Of a DNA stretch of 64,000 nucleotides, positions 8,499 to 17,585 are shown in pieces. Location of the stretch: the NCBI GenBank assembly GCA_949299545.1, contig CASGAM010000006.1, positions 1 to 64,000 of the forward strand. The letters are read 5' to 3'. The notes beneath the pieces were generated by a model that saw only the letters and a program-made list of their open reading frames with translations, was not told the origin of the DNA and made no database searches. How positions within the stretch are numbered: position 1 is the stretch's first letter; the number at the start of each line of letters is the position of its first letter. Source of the stretch: an uncultured Prevotellaceae bacterium (GTDB lineage Bacteria > Bacteroidota > Bacteroidia > Bacteroidales > Bacteroidaceae). The translations under genes were made by a program, and so were the position numbers.

Positions 8499-10943
8499 AT
8501 GGAAAATCAGATGGAAGGAAATAACCAAGGCTTGTCTTGTGGAGTCTCAAATGGGGCTGCGGCCGGTACTGCCCAAACGGGTATGAATGAACGTATCAAA
8601 CGTTTGCGACAGCAATCTTACGAGGCAGAACCATCTTTGTCGATTGAACGTGCATTGATAGAGACCGAATTTTATAAGGAGAATTACGGCAAATATCCGA
8701 TACCGGTTCTCAGAGCTAAAAACTTTTATGAAATATGCCGGCTGAAAACAATTTATATTGGGCAGGATGAACTTATTGTCGGAGAGAGAGGGCCGAAGCC
8801 AAAGGCTGTTCCTACCTTCCCGGAATTGACTTGCCATAGCGTAGAGGATTTGCATGTGCTTAATTCGCGTGAACTACAAAGTTACCATATCTCACAAGAA
8901 GACATTGACCGCTATGAGCGGGACGTAATTCCTTACTGGAAAGGACGTACGCAACGTGAGCGTATTTTCAACCATGTTCCTGATGAATGGCGGGCTGCAT
9001 ACGAAGCCGGATTATTCACGGAATTTATGGAACAGCGTGCGCCGGGACATACGGCCATGGATGGCAAGATGTATCATACGGGTTTGCTTGATTTGAAAGA
9101 GCGGATAGCCGATGAACTGGAGAAACTTGATTTTATGAATGATCCGGAAGCAACTGACCGTCAAGAGGAACTTCAGGCGATGTCCATTTCGTGTGACGCA
9201 GCCATACTTTTTGCGGAACGTCATGCGGATTTGGCCGAACAAATGGCTGAACAGTGTGAGGACGAAAAACGTAAAAGCGAATTGAGCCGTATAGCGGAAG
9301 TTTGTCGTTGGGTTCCCGCACATGCGCCGCGTGATTTTTGGGAAGCAATTCAGATGTATTGGTTCGTACATTTGGGTACAATAACCGAATTGAATGGTTG
9401 GGATGCCATGAATCCCGGCCACTTCGATCAACATTTGGCACCTTTCTATGAACAAGGAATTGCGAGCGGGACACTGACGAGGGAACAGGCCAAAGAACTG
9501 ATGTCATGCTTTTTTATAAAAGTAAACAACCATACCGCTCCGCCAAAAGTCGGTATTACTGCTAAAGAGAGTGGGACGTACAATGACTTTACTAACCTTA
9601 ATATTGGTGGCGTGAAAGCCGATGGTACGGACGGTACGAGCGAGGTTTCCTATATCATGCTTGAAGTGCTTGAAGAATTGCATTTGTTGCAGCCGGGTTG
9701 TTCCATACATATCTCGTCTGTCACGCCGGATCGTTTTTTACATGCCGGTTGTAAGGTAATACGTCGCGGTTACGGCTATCCGTCTGTATTTAATCCTGAC
9801 GTATATGTACAGGAATTGCTCCGTCAGGGAAAGAGTTTGAAAGATGCACGTGAAGGCGGATGCAGTGGTTGCATTGAGGTGGGAGCTTTTGGAAAAGAAG
9901 CTTACTTGTTGACGGGGTATCTTAATGTTCCGAAAATATTGGAAGTGACATTGAATAACGGTATCGATCCCCTGACGCAGACACAAGTGGGCTTGAAAAC
10001 CGGCGACCCGCTAGAATTTGTATCGTTTGAAGAATTGTACGAAGCGTTTCTTAAACAGCTGCATTTCATCATTGATCAAAAAATAAGGGTTAGTAATTAT
10101 ATCGATCGAATGTTTGCCAAGTATGCGCCGGCTACATTCTTGTCGCTGTTCATAGACGATTGTATAAAGAAAGGTCGTGATTATTATGATTGTGGTCCCC
10201 GTTACAATTCCACATACATCCAATGTACAGGGCTGGGAACGGTGACAGATTGTTTTTCGGTTTTGAAAAAACATGTGTTTGAGGACAAAAAGATTGCCAT
10301 GAAGGCTTTGCTCGACGCTGTGGCAAAGAACTGGGAAGGCGAAGAAAAACTACGCCAGTTCGTATTGAATCGGACTCCTTTCTTTGGCAATGATGATGCG
10401 TATGCAGACCAAATAGCTGTAAGGGTGTATGAGGATTTGGTACAGGCTATTGACGGTAAACCAAATACGAAAGGAGGTTATTTCCGTTTGAATATGCTGT
10501 CAACGACTTGCCATGTGTATTTCGGCCTGATGCTGGGAGCGACGGTTAATGGACGTTTGGCGAAACGTGCCATTTCAGATGGTACATCGCCTTCGCAGGG
10601 AGCAGATACGCATGGCCCAACAGCAGTCGTGAAGTCGTTGGGAAAACTTGACCAGGTGAAGAGCGGCGGTACGCTGCTGAATTTACGTTTTTTACCGGCT
10701 TTGTTGAAGAAAGAAAGTGATATTGTGAAATTGGCGCACCTCATCAGAACTTATTTTGCAATGGGTGGTCATCATGTGCAGTTCAATATCGTGGATACTG
10801 AGACGCTTCACGCTGCCCAGGAACGGCCGGAGGATTACAAAGATTTGTTGGTGCGTATGGCCGGTTACAGCGATTACTTCAATGATATGAACGCTGATTT
10901 GCAAGGTGAAATCATCTCACGAACGGAGAATGAAACATTTTAA
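8499..10943 (+). CDS. hypD: glycyl radical enzyme, trans-4-hydroxy-L-proline dehydratase
   Basis: The 814-residue protein is an oxygen-sensitive glycyl radical enzyme. The thiyl/acid-base motif GGCSGCIE gives C458 and E460; the C-terminal radical loop RMAGYSDYF gives G789. Relative to the Clostridioides HypD numbering as I remember it (C434, E436, G765), all three are shifted by exactly 24. The same shift places the HypD pocket residues: F176, H184, D302, S358, D363, F364 and Y474. This strongly supports dehydration of trans-4-hydroxyproline to pyrroline-5-carboxylate, which ProC then reduces to proline. No proC is adjacent. The first 28 residues are a Gly/Ala/Asn-rich extension absent from HypD; Met29 is an alternative start, but the nearby promoter box allows 8499. 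The activase gene follows after 11 bp. Confidence 0.88.
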   Translation: MENQMEGNNQGLSCGVSNGAAAGTAQTGMNERIKRLRQQSYEAEPSLSIERALIETEFYKENYGKYPIPVLRAKNFYEICRLKTIYIGQDELIVGERGPKPKAVPTFPELTCHSVEDLHVLNSRELQSYHISQEDIDRYERDVIPYWKGRTQRERIFNHVPDEWRAAYEAGLFTEFMEQRAPGHTAMDGKMYHTGLLDLKERIADELEKLDFMNDPEATDRQEELQAMSISCDAAILFAERHADLAEQMAEQCEDEKRKSELSRIAEVCRWVPAHAPRDFWEAIQMYWFVHLGTITELNGWDAMNPGHFDQHLAPFYEQGIASGTLTREQAKELMSCFFIKVNNHTAPPKVGITAKESGTYNDFTNLNIGGVKADGTDGTSEVSYIMLEVLEELHLLQPGCSIHISSVTPDRFLHAGCKVIRRGYGYPSVFNPDVYVQELLRQGKSLKDAREGGCSGCIEVGAFGKEAYLLTGYLNVPKILEVTLNNGIDPLTQTQVGLKTGDPLEFVSFEELYEAFLKQLHFIIDQKIRVSNYIDRMFAKYAPATFLSLFIDDCIKKGRDYYDCGPRYNSTYIQCTGLGTVTDCFSVLKKHVFEDKKIAMKALLDAVAKNWEGEEKLRQFVLNRTPFFGNDDAYADQIAVRVYEDLVQAIDGKPNTKGGYFRLNMLSTTCHVYFGLMLGATVNGRLAKRAISDGTSPSQGADTHGPTAVVKSLGKLDQVKSGGTLLNLRFLPALLKKESDIVKLAHLIRTYFAMGGHHVQFNIVDTETLHAAQERPEDYKDLLVRMAGYSDYFNDMNADLQGEIISRTENETF

Positions 10944-10954
10944 CCGTATAGGGG

Positions 10955-11863
10955 ATGGGGCTAATTTTTGACATTAAAAGATATTGCATTAATGACGGGC
11001 CTGGTATCCGTGTGACAATCTTTATGAAAGGTTGTCCGCTTTCGTGTGTATGGTGTCATAATCCGGAAGGCATTTCGCGATTTAGCGAAAAGTTGTATAC
11101 TCGAAAAAAATGTATAGGTTGCAAGACGTGTGTGGATGTTTGTCCGCAACATGCCTTGCGACTTGAACCGACGGGCATTGTAACTGATAAGGAACTTTGT
11201 ACACTTTGTGGATGCTGTGTGGAGGAATGTCCTACGTTAGCTTTGGAGATGTGTGGAACAGCTCGTTCGGCGGATGAGATAATAGCGGAAATCGAGAAAG
11301 AGATACCCGTTATAACAACTTCGGAAGGTGGTGTGACATTTTGTGGTGGGGAGCCTCTAATGCACCCGGATATGTTGGAAAACTTGTTGTGCCGTTGTGG
11401 TAGTTTGGGCTTGCACCGGGCCGTAGACACGTCGTTGTATGCTTCGCCTGAGGTCGTCAAGAGAGTAATGTCGTGTTCGGATTTGTTTTTGGTGGACCTG
11501 AAAATGATGAATTCAGAAAAACATGTTGCTTATTGTGGCGTTTCCAACGAACTTATCCTTTCCAATATACGTTTGGTTTCGGAAAGCGGACATCCTTTTT
11601 TCATTCGCATTCCGCTTATTGAAGGCGTGAATGCTGATGATGAAAATATGAGTCGTTCAGCCGATTTTTTAGCCTCTCTTGAAAATCAGCCGGAGATTGT
11701 CAATTTGTTGCCGTATCATGATATAGGAAAGCATAAGCACGAAAAACTCGGAACGATTTATAACCAGATGGGGCTGAGAATGGCAACGCCATCGACGGAA
11801 CGACAAGCCGAATGTATTGCCATATTTGAACAAAAAGGACTAAAAGCTGAAATCGGTGGTTGA
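10955..11863 (+). CDS. glycyl-radical enzyme activase (radical SAM) for HypD
   Basis: This 302-residue radical SAM protein has the cluster motif C27-x3-C31-x2-C34 (GCPLSCVWCHNPEG). Two additional ferredoxin-type [4Fe-4S] motifs follow: C53, C56, C59, C63 and C82, C85, C88, C92. This insertion is typical of glycyl radical activases. A GGEP motif for S-adenosylmethionine binding lies in TFCGGEPLMHPD. It would abstract hydrogen from Gly789 of the upstream dehydratase to install the radical. The 11-bp gap and the purine-rich AGGGG before the ATG indicate co-transcription with hypD. Confidence 0.9.
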   Translation: MGLIFDIKRYCINDGPGIRVTIFMKGCPLSCVWCHNPEGISRFSEKLYTRKKCIGCKTCVDVCPQHALRLEPTGIVTDKELCTLCGCCVEECPTLALEMCGTARSADEIIAEIEKEIPVITTSEGGVTFCGGEPLMHPDMLENLLCRCGSLGLHRAVDTSLYASPEVVKRVMSCSDLFLVDLKMMNSEKHVAYCGVSNELILSNIRLVSESGHPFFIRIPLIEGVNADDENMSRSADFLASLENQPEIVNLLPYHDIGKHKHEKLGTIYNQMGLRMATPSTERQAECIAIFEQKGLKAEIGG

Positions 11864-11878
11864 AATGCCGGTTTCAAC
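11859..11878 (+). terminator. small hairpin overlapping the activase stop
   Basis: GTTGAAA-n6-TTTCAAC begins inside the last codons of the activase gene and is followed by TTTC. It may terminate the hypD transcript before the convergent glycosyltransferase gene. The U-run is weak. Confidence 0.35.
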
Positions 11879-11918
11879 TTTCAGGTTGCTTGGAACTATA
11901 TGCTTGTTTTGATATGAT

Positions 11919-12668
11919 TTATGCCTCTTTGTATTGAGGAAACTTTCTGAACCAACTGTCTAATCTGAGACGTATGACGCCGAATACTGCTTCACCGAAA
12001 ATACCGCTGTTCATTTTGCTGACTCCTAATTCCCGGTTGATAAAAATGACCGGAACTTCTTTGATTTTAAATCCGCATTTGACGGCAGTAAATTTCATTT
12101 CTATTTGGAATGCGTAACCTTTGAAGCGAATTTTGTCGAGTTCGATTGTTTCTAATACACGGCGACGGTAGCATTTGAAACCGGCTGTAGTGTCGCGGAT
12201 GTTAAGTCCCGTCATGAGGCGTACATATTTAGACGCATAGTAAGACATGAGTACACGCCCCATCGGCCAGTTTACAACATTTACGCCACTGATGTAACGT
12301 GAACCGATGGCAACGTCATAGCCATCAACTGCACATGCTTCGTATAAACGGGGCAGGTCATTAGGGTTGTGGCTGAAGTCTGCGTCCATTTCAAAAATAT
12401 AATCGTATTGTTCTTTGATTGCCCATTTGAATCCGGTAATATAAGCTGTTCCTAAACCTAACTTTCCAGCACGTTCTATTAGGAATAAGCGGTCTTTGAA
12501 TTCATCGGTCATCAGACGTTTTACGATGTCGGCTGTGCCGTCAGGCGAACCATCATCGATAATCAATATATTGAAGGGTTGCTTTAGGTTCAGTACGGAA
12601 CGAATGATGTTTTCGATGTTTTCCCGCTCATTGTAGGTCGGGATGATTACTACGCTGTCTGGACGCAT
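11919..12668 (-). CDS. GT2 family polyprenol-phosphate mannosyltransferase (Dpm1-like)
   Basis: The 249-residue cytoplasmic glycosyltransferase of family 2 has the nucleotide-binding start VVIIPTYNERENI, IDDGSPDGT, a metal-binding DADFSHNP (DxD region) and AIGSRYISG. This pattern is typical of dolichol/polyprenol monophosphate mannose synthase-like enzymes, which charge a lipid carrier with a sugar from a nucleotide sugar. It lacks the C-terminal membrane segments of some relatives. The start MRPDSV is preferred: an in-frame ATG 15 codons earlier (12713) lies at the predicted transcription start, next to the -7 box at 12715-12722. Confidence 0.85.
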   Translation of the reverse strand: MRPDSVVIIPTYNERENIENIIRSVLNLKQPFNILIIDDGSPDGTADIVKRLMTDEFKDRLFLIERAGKLGLGTAYITGFKWAIKEQYDYIFEMDADFSHNPNDLPRLYEACAVDGYDVAIGSRYISGVNVVNWPMGRVLMSYYASKYVRLMTGLNIRDTTAGFKCYRRRVLETIELDKIRFKGYAFQIEMKFTAVKCGFKIKEVPVIFINRELGVSKMNSGIFGEAVFGVIRLRLDSWFRKFPQYKEA

Positions 12669-12714
12669 ACATGAAGATTTTAAAAGATAATTGCTATGTG
12701 TAGTTTGTTGCAAA

Positions 12715-12722
12715 CAAATATA
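12715..12722 (-). promoter_or_regulatory. -7 box for polyprenol-phosphate glycosyltransferase
   Basis: CAAATATA reads TATATTTG on the minus strand. It overlaps the end of the dyad TTTGTT-GCA-AACAAA (12704-12718), which could be a protein site. The box rules out the upstream in-frame ATG as the translation start. Confidence 0.6.
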
Positions 12723-12797
12723 GGAAGAAAATTATGAACGTCCTTATAAAACCCCAATATTTTTGGTGAGATTGTTATGCTTTTTAGCTATTCTTTG

Positions 12798-12805
12798 TAA
12801 TTTTG
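12798..12805 (+). promoter_or_regulatory. -7 box for mfd
   Basis: TAATTTTG followed by CA, with a TTG at 12773-12775 (22-bp spacing) as a fair -33 element. The box includes the in-frame TTG at 12803, so translation must begin at the ATG at 12818. Confidence 0.7.
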
Positions 12806-12817
12806 CATGAATTAAAG

Positions 12818-15800
12818 ATGGATATACAAGAACTTCTGACCCTTTATGCGGGGCATGGCCAAGTAATAGCCTTAGGTAATGCATTGAGTGATGTTTCTGC
12901 GAAAACGATTTTTGCGGAAGGATTGTGTGCGTCCGGCGCACCATTGGTTTTTGCAAGTCTTATGGTAGCAAAGCCTCGCGCATTGAAACGACCTATCGTT
13001 TTTGTGATGGATGATGCAGAAGAGGCTGGATATTTCTATCATGACCTTGTGCAGCTTTTGGGTGACGAGAATACGCTTTACTTCCCGTCTTCATTTCGTA
13101 GAGCAATAAAATTTGGTCAACGTGACGCTGCCAATGAAATACTCCGTACAGAAGTGGTTAGTCGGTTAAATGCTGGGATTTGGCCGCTTTTTGTTGTTAC
13201 TTCACCCGAAGCGTTGGCTGAAAAAGTGGTTTCGCCTCGCAAACTGGCAGAGCAGACGTTGTCCATACGGATAGGTCAGAGGGTTGAGATGATTAAAATA
13301 GAAGGAATGCTTTTCGAATTGGGATTTCGACGGGTTGATTATGTTTATGAACCCGGGCAATTCGCGGTTAGGGGCAGTATCCTTGATGTTTTTTCATACT
13401 CATCCGAATATCCGTTCCGTATAGACTTTTTTGGTGATGAGGTAGACAGTATTCGGCTTTTTGAATTACAAACTCAACTTTCAAAAGAAGTGCGGAAGGA
13501 AGTTGTCATTGTTCCAGAACTGTCTGCTAATGTATCTGATAAAGTCCCGTTTGCAGATTTTCTTCCACAAGAAACTGTTTTTGTGATGAAAGACCTGTCT
13601 TATGTACGTGATGTTGTAGATCGTGTATGGAACGAAGGTTTTTCTCAACAGGCTTTGATTGAAGAACAGGCAACCAGCGAAATGGATGTTGCAGAACGGC
13701 GTGAGAAATTGAGCGCGGCTGCTTTGTTGACAGATGGAGCCTCATTGTTAAAGGGCATGCTTGATTTCAAAAGGGTTGAGATAGGTAACAGGCCGCCGGC
13801 GAATGCTCAGGTGGTACTCCATTTTAATTTGTTGTCGCAACCTATTTATCACAAAAACTTTGAGTTGGTAAACGATAGTTTTAATCGTTTTCTTTCTGAA
13901 GGTTATCGTATTTATATTTTAGCGGATTCTGAGAAACAGTCTGAACGTTTGGCTGCAATTTTTGAGGAGCAAGGTTCTGGTATTACATTTACACCTATAG
14001 GAAAAACGTTGCATGGAGGTTTTTCAGACAGCGATATGAAGGTGTGTTTGTTTACTGATCATCAGATTTTTGATCGTTTCCATAAATATAACTTGCGTAG
14101 TGAAAAAGCCCGTACAGGAAAGATTGTTTTGACGCTGAAGGAACTTCAGGAATTTAATATTGGTGATTACGTGGTACATGTTGATCATGGTGTTGGTAAA
14201 TTTGGCGGACTGTTGCGTATTCCTAATGGAGACAGTATGCAGGAGGTCATTAAGATAGTTTATCAAAATGACGATGTGGTTTTTGTTTCCATTCATTCGT
14301 TGCATAAAGTGAGTAAGTACAGAGGGAAGGATGGAGAACCGCCGCGCCTGAATAAATTGGGAACAGGGGCTTGGGAACGCTTGAAAGACAAAACAAAGGC
14401 TAAAATTAAGGATATTGCGCGTGATTTGATAAAACTATATTCTCGCCGTAAGCAGGAAAAAGGTTTTGCTTTCAGTCCCGATAGTTTTATGCAACATGAA
14501 TTGGAAGCCAGTTTCCTTTATGAAGATACACCGGATCAACTGAAAGCTACTCAGGATGTAAAAGCTGACATGGAAAAAGCATTGCCAATGGATCGATTGG
14601 TTTGTGGTGATGTTGGATTTGGAAAAACAGAAGTAGCAATTAGAGCAGCATTTAAGGCCTGTATGGATAATAAACAAGTGGCGGTGCTGGTGCCTACAAC
14701 AGTATTGGCTTACCAACATTACCAAACGTTTTCGTCACGATTAAGAGATATGCCTGTTAAGATTGAATATCTTAGTAGAGCACGTAGTGCTGTGCGTACA
14801 AAAGAGATATTGAAGGAATTGGCAGAAGGGTCTGTTAATATAGTCATAGGGACTCATAAATTGATCGGCAAGACTGTCAAGTTTAAGGATCTTGGATTGC
14901 TGATTATTGATGAAGAACAGAAATTTGGTGTGGCTACAAAAGAGAAACTACGTCAGATGAAAGTGAACGTCGATACACTTACATTGACAGCTACACCCAT
15001 ACCTCGCACATTGCAATTTTCTCTTATGGGGGCGCGTGATCTTTCTGTGATACAAACACCGCCACCAAACCGTTATCCGGTGCAGACAGAAGTTCATACG
15101 TTTAATGCACAGCTGATTGCAGATGCAATTAATTTTGAGATGAGCCGCAATGGACAAGTTTTTGTCGTCAATAACCGAATATCCAATTTGTACGATATAG
15201 AAGCGTTAATTCATAAACATGTACCTGATGCGCGTATCTGTGTTGGTCATGGGCGCATGTCTCCGGAGGATTTGGAAAAAGTTGTTTTGGGTTTTGTAAA
15301 CTACGATTACGACGTTTTGGTTTCAACAACGATTATAGAGAGCGGTATAGACATTCCGAATGCTAATACTATTATTATCAATGGTGCGCAGAATTTTGGA
15401 TTGAGTGATTTGCATCAGATGAGGGGGCGTGTTGGACGCAGCAATAAAAAGGCTTTTTGTTATTTGCTTGCACCACCTCTGGCATCATTGAATACAGATG
15501 CTCGTCGTCGTTTGCAGGCTATTGAGAATTTCAGTGATTTGGGATCGGGTATACATATAGCCATGCAAGATCTGGATATTCGGGGAGCTGGGAACTTGTT
15601 GGGCGCAGAACAGAGTGGCTTTATCGCTGATTTAGGTTATGAAACATATCAAAAAATACTGGCGGAAGCTGTGAAAGAACTGCGTAATGAGGAGTTTAAT
15701 GACCTGTATGTAGAAGAAATGGCGCGTGGCAGTGAACTTTCTGGTGAAGATTTTGTTGATGAATGTGCGTTGGAGAGTGATTTACCGATGTTCTTTGCAG

Positions 15801-16222
15801 ACGAATATGTCCCAAGTAGCAGTGAGCGCATGTTGTTGTATCGCGAGTTGGATGGTTTAGAACGTGATGAAGATGTTGAAGCATTTAGGCAGCGTATGCG
15901 AGATCGTTTTGGGGCAATACCGGAAGAAGGTGAAGAACTAATTCGTGTTGTGGAGTTGCGTAGGCTAGGTAAACAGCTGGGAGCTGAGAAATTATTTCTT
16001 AAAAATGCTAAGATGTCATTGTTTTTTGTTAGTAACAGCGATAGTGCATATTATCAGAGTAAGGCTTTTGGACGTTGTATAGCTTATATGTCGGCAAATG
16101 TACACCGCTGTCGTTTGCGTGAAGTAGCTGGTAAACGATCCATGCAGATTGCTGATATATCATCGGTAAAGGATGCGGTAACGGTTCTACGACAAATAAT
16201 GGAGATAGAACCAGATTGCTGA
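12818..16222 (+). CDS. mfd: transcription-repair coupling factor
   Basis: The 1134-residue protein is a translocase that removes RNA polymerase stalled at DNA damage and recruits the UvrA2B complex. It has the N-terminal UvrB-like region, the RNA polymerase interaction domain beginning at FNIGDYVVHVDHGVGKF, the helicase Walker A GDVGFGKTEVA, the DEEQ box, TATPIPRTL, and the motif VI region MRGRVGRSNKKAF, ending in the D7-type C-terminal domain. The length is normal for Mfd. The ATG start follows the -7 box by 12 bp, a nearly leaderless arrangement. The nucleotide-excision partner uvrA is also in this window, at 43-46 kb. Confidence 0.95.
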   Translation: MDIQELLTLYAGHGQVIALGNALSDVSAKTIFAEGLCASGAPLVFASLMVAKPRALKRPIVFVMDDAEEAGYFYHDLVQLLGDENTLYFPSSFRRAIKFGQRDAANEILRTEVVSRLNAGIWPLFVVTSPEALAEKVVSPRKLAEQTLSIRIGQRVEMIKIEGMLFELGFRRVDYVYEPGQFAVRGSILDVFSYSSEYPFRIDFFGDEVDSIRLFELQTQLSKEVRKEVVIVPELSANVSDKVPFADFLPQETVFVMKDLSYVRDVVDRVWNEGFSQQALIEEQATSEMDVAERREKLSAAALLTDGASLLKGMLDFKRVEIGNRPPANAQVVLHFNLLSQPIYHKNFELVNDSFNRFLSEGYRIYILADSEKQSERLAAIFEEQGSGITFTPIGKTLHGGFSDSDMKVCLFTDHQIFDRFHKYNLRSEKARTGKIVLTLKELQEFNIGDYVVHVDHGVGKFGGLLRIPNGDSMQEVIKIVYQNDDVVFVSIHSLHKVSKYRGKDGEPPRLNKLGTGAWERLKDKTKAKIKDIARDLIKLYSRRKQEKGFAFSPDSFMQHELEASFLYEDTPDQLKATQDVKADMEKALPMDRLVCGDVGFGKTEVAIRAAFKACMDNKQVAVLVPTTVLAYQHYQTFSSRLRDMPVKIEYLSRARSAVRTKEILKELAEGSVNIVIGTHKLIGKTVKFKDLGLLIIDEEQKFGVATKEKLRQMKVNVDTLTLTATPIPRTLQFSLMGARDLSVIQTPPPNRYPVQTEVHTFNAQLIADAINFEMSRNGQVFVVNNRISNLYDIEALIHKHVPDARICVGHGRMSPEDLEKVVLGFVNYDYDVLVSTTIIESGIDIPNANTIIINGAQNFGLSDLHQMRGRVGRSNKKAFCYLLAPPLASLNTDARRRLQAIENFSDLGSGIHIAMQDLDIRGAGNLLGAEQSGFIADLGYETYQKILAEAVKELRNEEFNDLYVEEMARGSELSGEDFVDECALESDLPMFFADEYVPSSSERMLLYRELDGLERDEDVEAFRQRMRDRFGAIPEEGEELIRVVELRRLGKQLGAEKLFLKNAKMSLFFVSNSDSAYYQSKAFGRCIAYMSANVHRCRLREVAGKRSMQIADISSVKDAVTVLRQIMEIEPDC

Positions 16223-16242
16223 TTGTCTATGTTAATGTTTAG

Positions 16243-16296
16243 AAGGAACAATGAAAACTTTGGGTTTATGAGGTAGGTGCAATTTGTTCCTTTTTT
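16243..16296 (+). terminator. putative mfd terminator
   Basis: A 9-bp stem (AAGGAACAA/TTGTTCCTT) encloses a loop of about 32 nt and is followed directly by TTTT. It lies 20 bp after the mfd stop and just before the aminotransferase promoter. Confidence 0.5.
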
Positions 16297-16321
16297 GCTT
16301 GCCCGATATCTTGTGATGTGT

Positions 16322-16329
16322 TATCTTTG
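16322..16329 (+). promoter_or_regulatory. -7 box for aminotransferase
   Basis: TATCTTTG followed by CA, with TTG at 16299-16301 at 20-bp spacing as a possible -33 element. It gives a leader of about 28 nt. Confidence 0.65.
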
Positions 16330-16361
16330 CAAGATAAACCGTAAAATCAGAAAAGTAAAAC

Positions 16362-17570
16362 ATGCCAAAAATATCAGTTCGGGGGCAGGAAATGCCTGAG
16401 TCGCCCATTCGTAAATTGGCACCTTTGGCTTTCAACGCCAAGCAAAAAGGGATTCATGTCTATCATTTGAATATCGGCCAACCGGATTTACCGACACCGC
16501 GAGCCGCGTTAGAGGCTATTCGCCATTTTGACCATGATGTACTGGAATATACACCCAGTCAGGGTAATTTAAGTTATCGCCAGAAATTAGTGGGATATTA
16601 TGAGAAGTACAACATTCATCTTTCGCCGGATGATATTATTATTACCTCGGGCGGTTCGGAAGCAGTTTTGTTTGCGTTTCTTTCTTGTTTAAATCCCGGT
16701 GACGAAATTATTGTTCCCGAGCCGGCTTATGCTAATTATATGGCTTTTGCTATTTCGGCAGGTGCGGTTATTAAAACTATTTCTACAACGATTGAGGAAG
16801 GCTTTGCCTTGCCTAAGGTTGAAAAATTTGAAGAATTGATTAATGAACGTACGCGCGCCATTTTGATTTGCAATCCAAACAATCCGACGGGTTATTTATA
16901 TACACGTCGTGAAATGAACCAGATACGTGATTTGGTGAAAAAATATGATTTGTATCTGTTCTCAGATGAAGTCTATCGGGAATTTATATACACTGGTTCG
17001 CCTTATATCTCAGCTTGCCATCTTGAGGGTATTGAGAACAACGTTGTGTTGATTGATTCGGTATCAAAACGTTATAGTGAATGCGGTATTCGTATCGGAG
17101 CGTTGATTACAAAAAACGTGGAGGTTAGGAAAGCTGTTATGAAGTTCTGCCAAGCACGACTCAGTCCGCCGTTGATAGGTCAGGTGGCAGCTGAAGCATC
17201 GCTTGACGAACCGGAAGAATATGCGCGCGATGTATATGAGGAATATGTAGAACGTCGGAAATGTTTGATTGATGGTTTGAATTGTATTCCAGGGGTTTAT
17301 TCGCCCATACCGATGGGGGCTTTTTATACCGTAGCCAAGTTGCCGGTGGATGATGCAGAAACCTTTTGTGCATGGTGTTTGACGGACTTTAATTATGAAG
17401 GTGAGACTGTTATGATGGCGCCGGCTGCTGGATTTTATACGACTCCAGGCTCAGGAAAAAATGAAGTCCGAATTGCTTATGTGCTGAAAAAAGAGGATCT
17501 GACCAGGGCGCTTTTTGTATTGCGTAAAGCGTTGGAGGCTTATCCTGGCAGGATAAAAGAAAACGTATAA
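16362..17570 (+). CDS. class I/II pyridoxal-phosphate aminotransferase
   Basis: The 402-residue cytoplasmic fold-type I PLP enzyme has SGGSEAV (cofactor phosphate region), PEPAYANY, NPNNPTG (substrate carboxylate/PLP Asn), DEVYREF and the Schiff-base lysine K236 in SVSKRYSECGIRIG. The closest types are aspartate/alanine/aromatic aminotransferases; the amino-acid preference cannot be read from the motifs. It has its own promoter and terminates 15 bp before the permease gene, so the two may be co-transcribed. Confidence 0.85.
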   Translation: MPKISVRGQEMPESPIRKLAPLAFNAKQKGIHVYHLNIGQPDLPTPRAALEAIRHFDHDVLEYTPSQGNLSYRQKLVGYYEKYNIHLSPDDIIITSGGSEAVLFAFLSCLNPGDEIIVPEPAYANYMAFAISAGAVIKTISTTIEEGFALPKVEKFEELINERTRAILICNPNNPTGYLYTRREMNQIRDLVKKYDLYLFSDEVYREFIYTGSPYISACHLEGIENNVVLIDSVSKRYSECGIRIGALITKNVEVRKAVMKFCQARLSPPLIGQVAAEASLDEPEEYARDVYEEYVERRKCLIDGLNCIPGVYSPIPMGAFYTVAKLPVDDAETFCAWCLTDFNYEGETVMMAPAAGFYTTPGSGKNEVRIAYVLKKEDLTRALFVLRKALEAYPGRIKENV

Positions 17571-17585
17571 GATACGTTGGTAGTG

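Noticed and set aside
12803..12817. TTG start for mfd five codons upstream
   Set aside because: The TTG is part of the TAATTTTG promoter box, so it would not be in the transcript.
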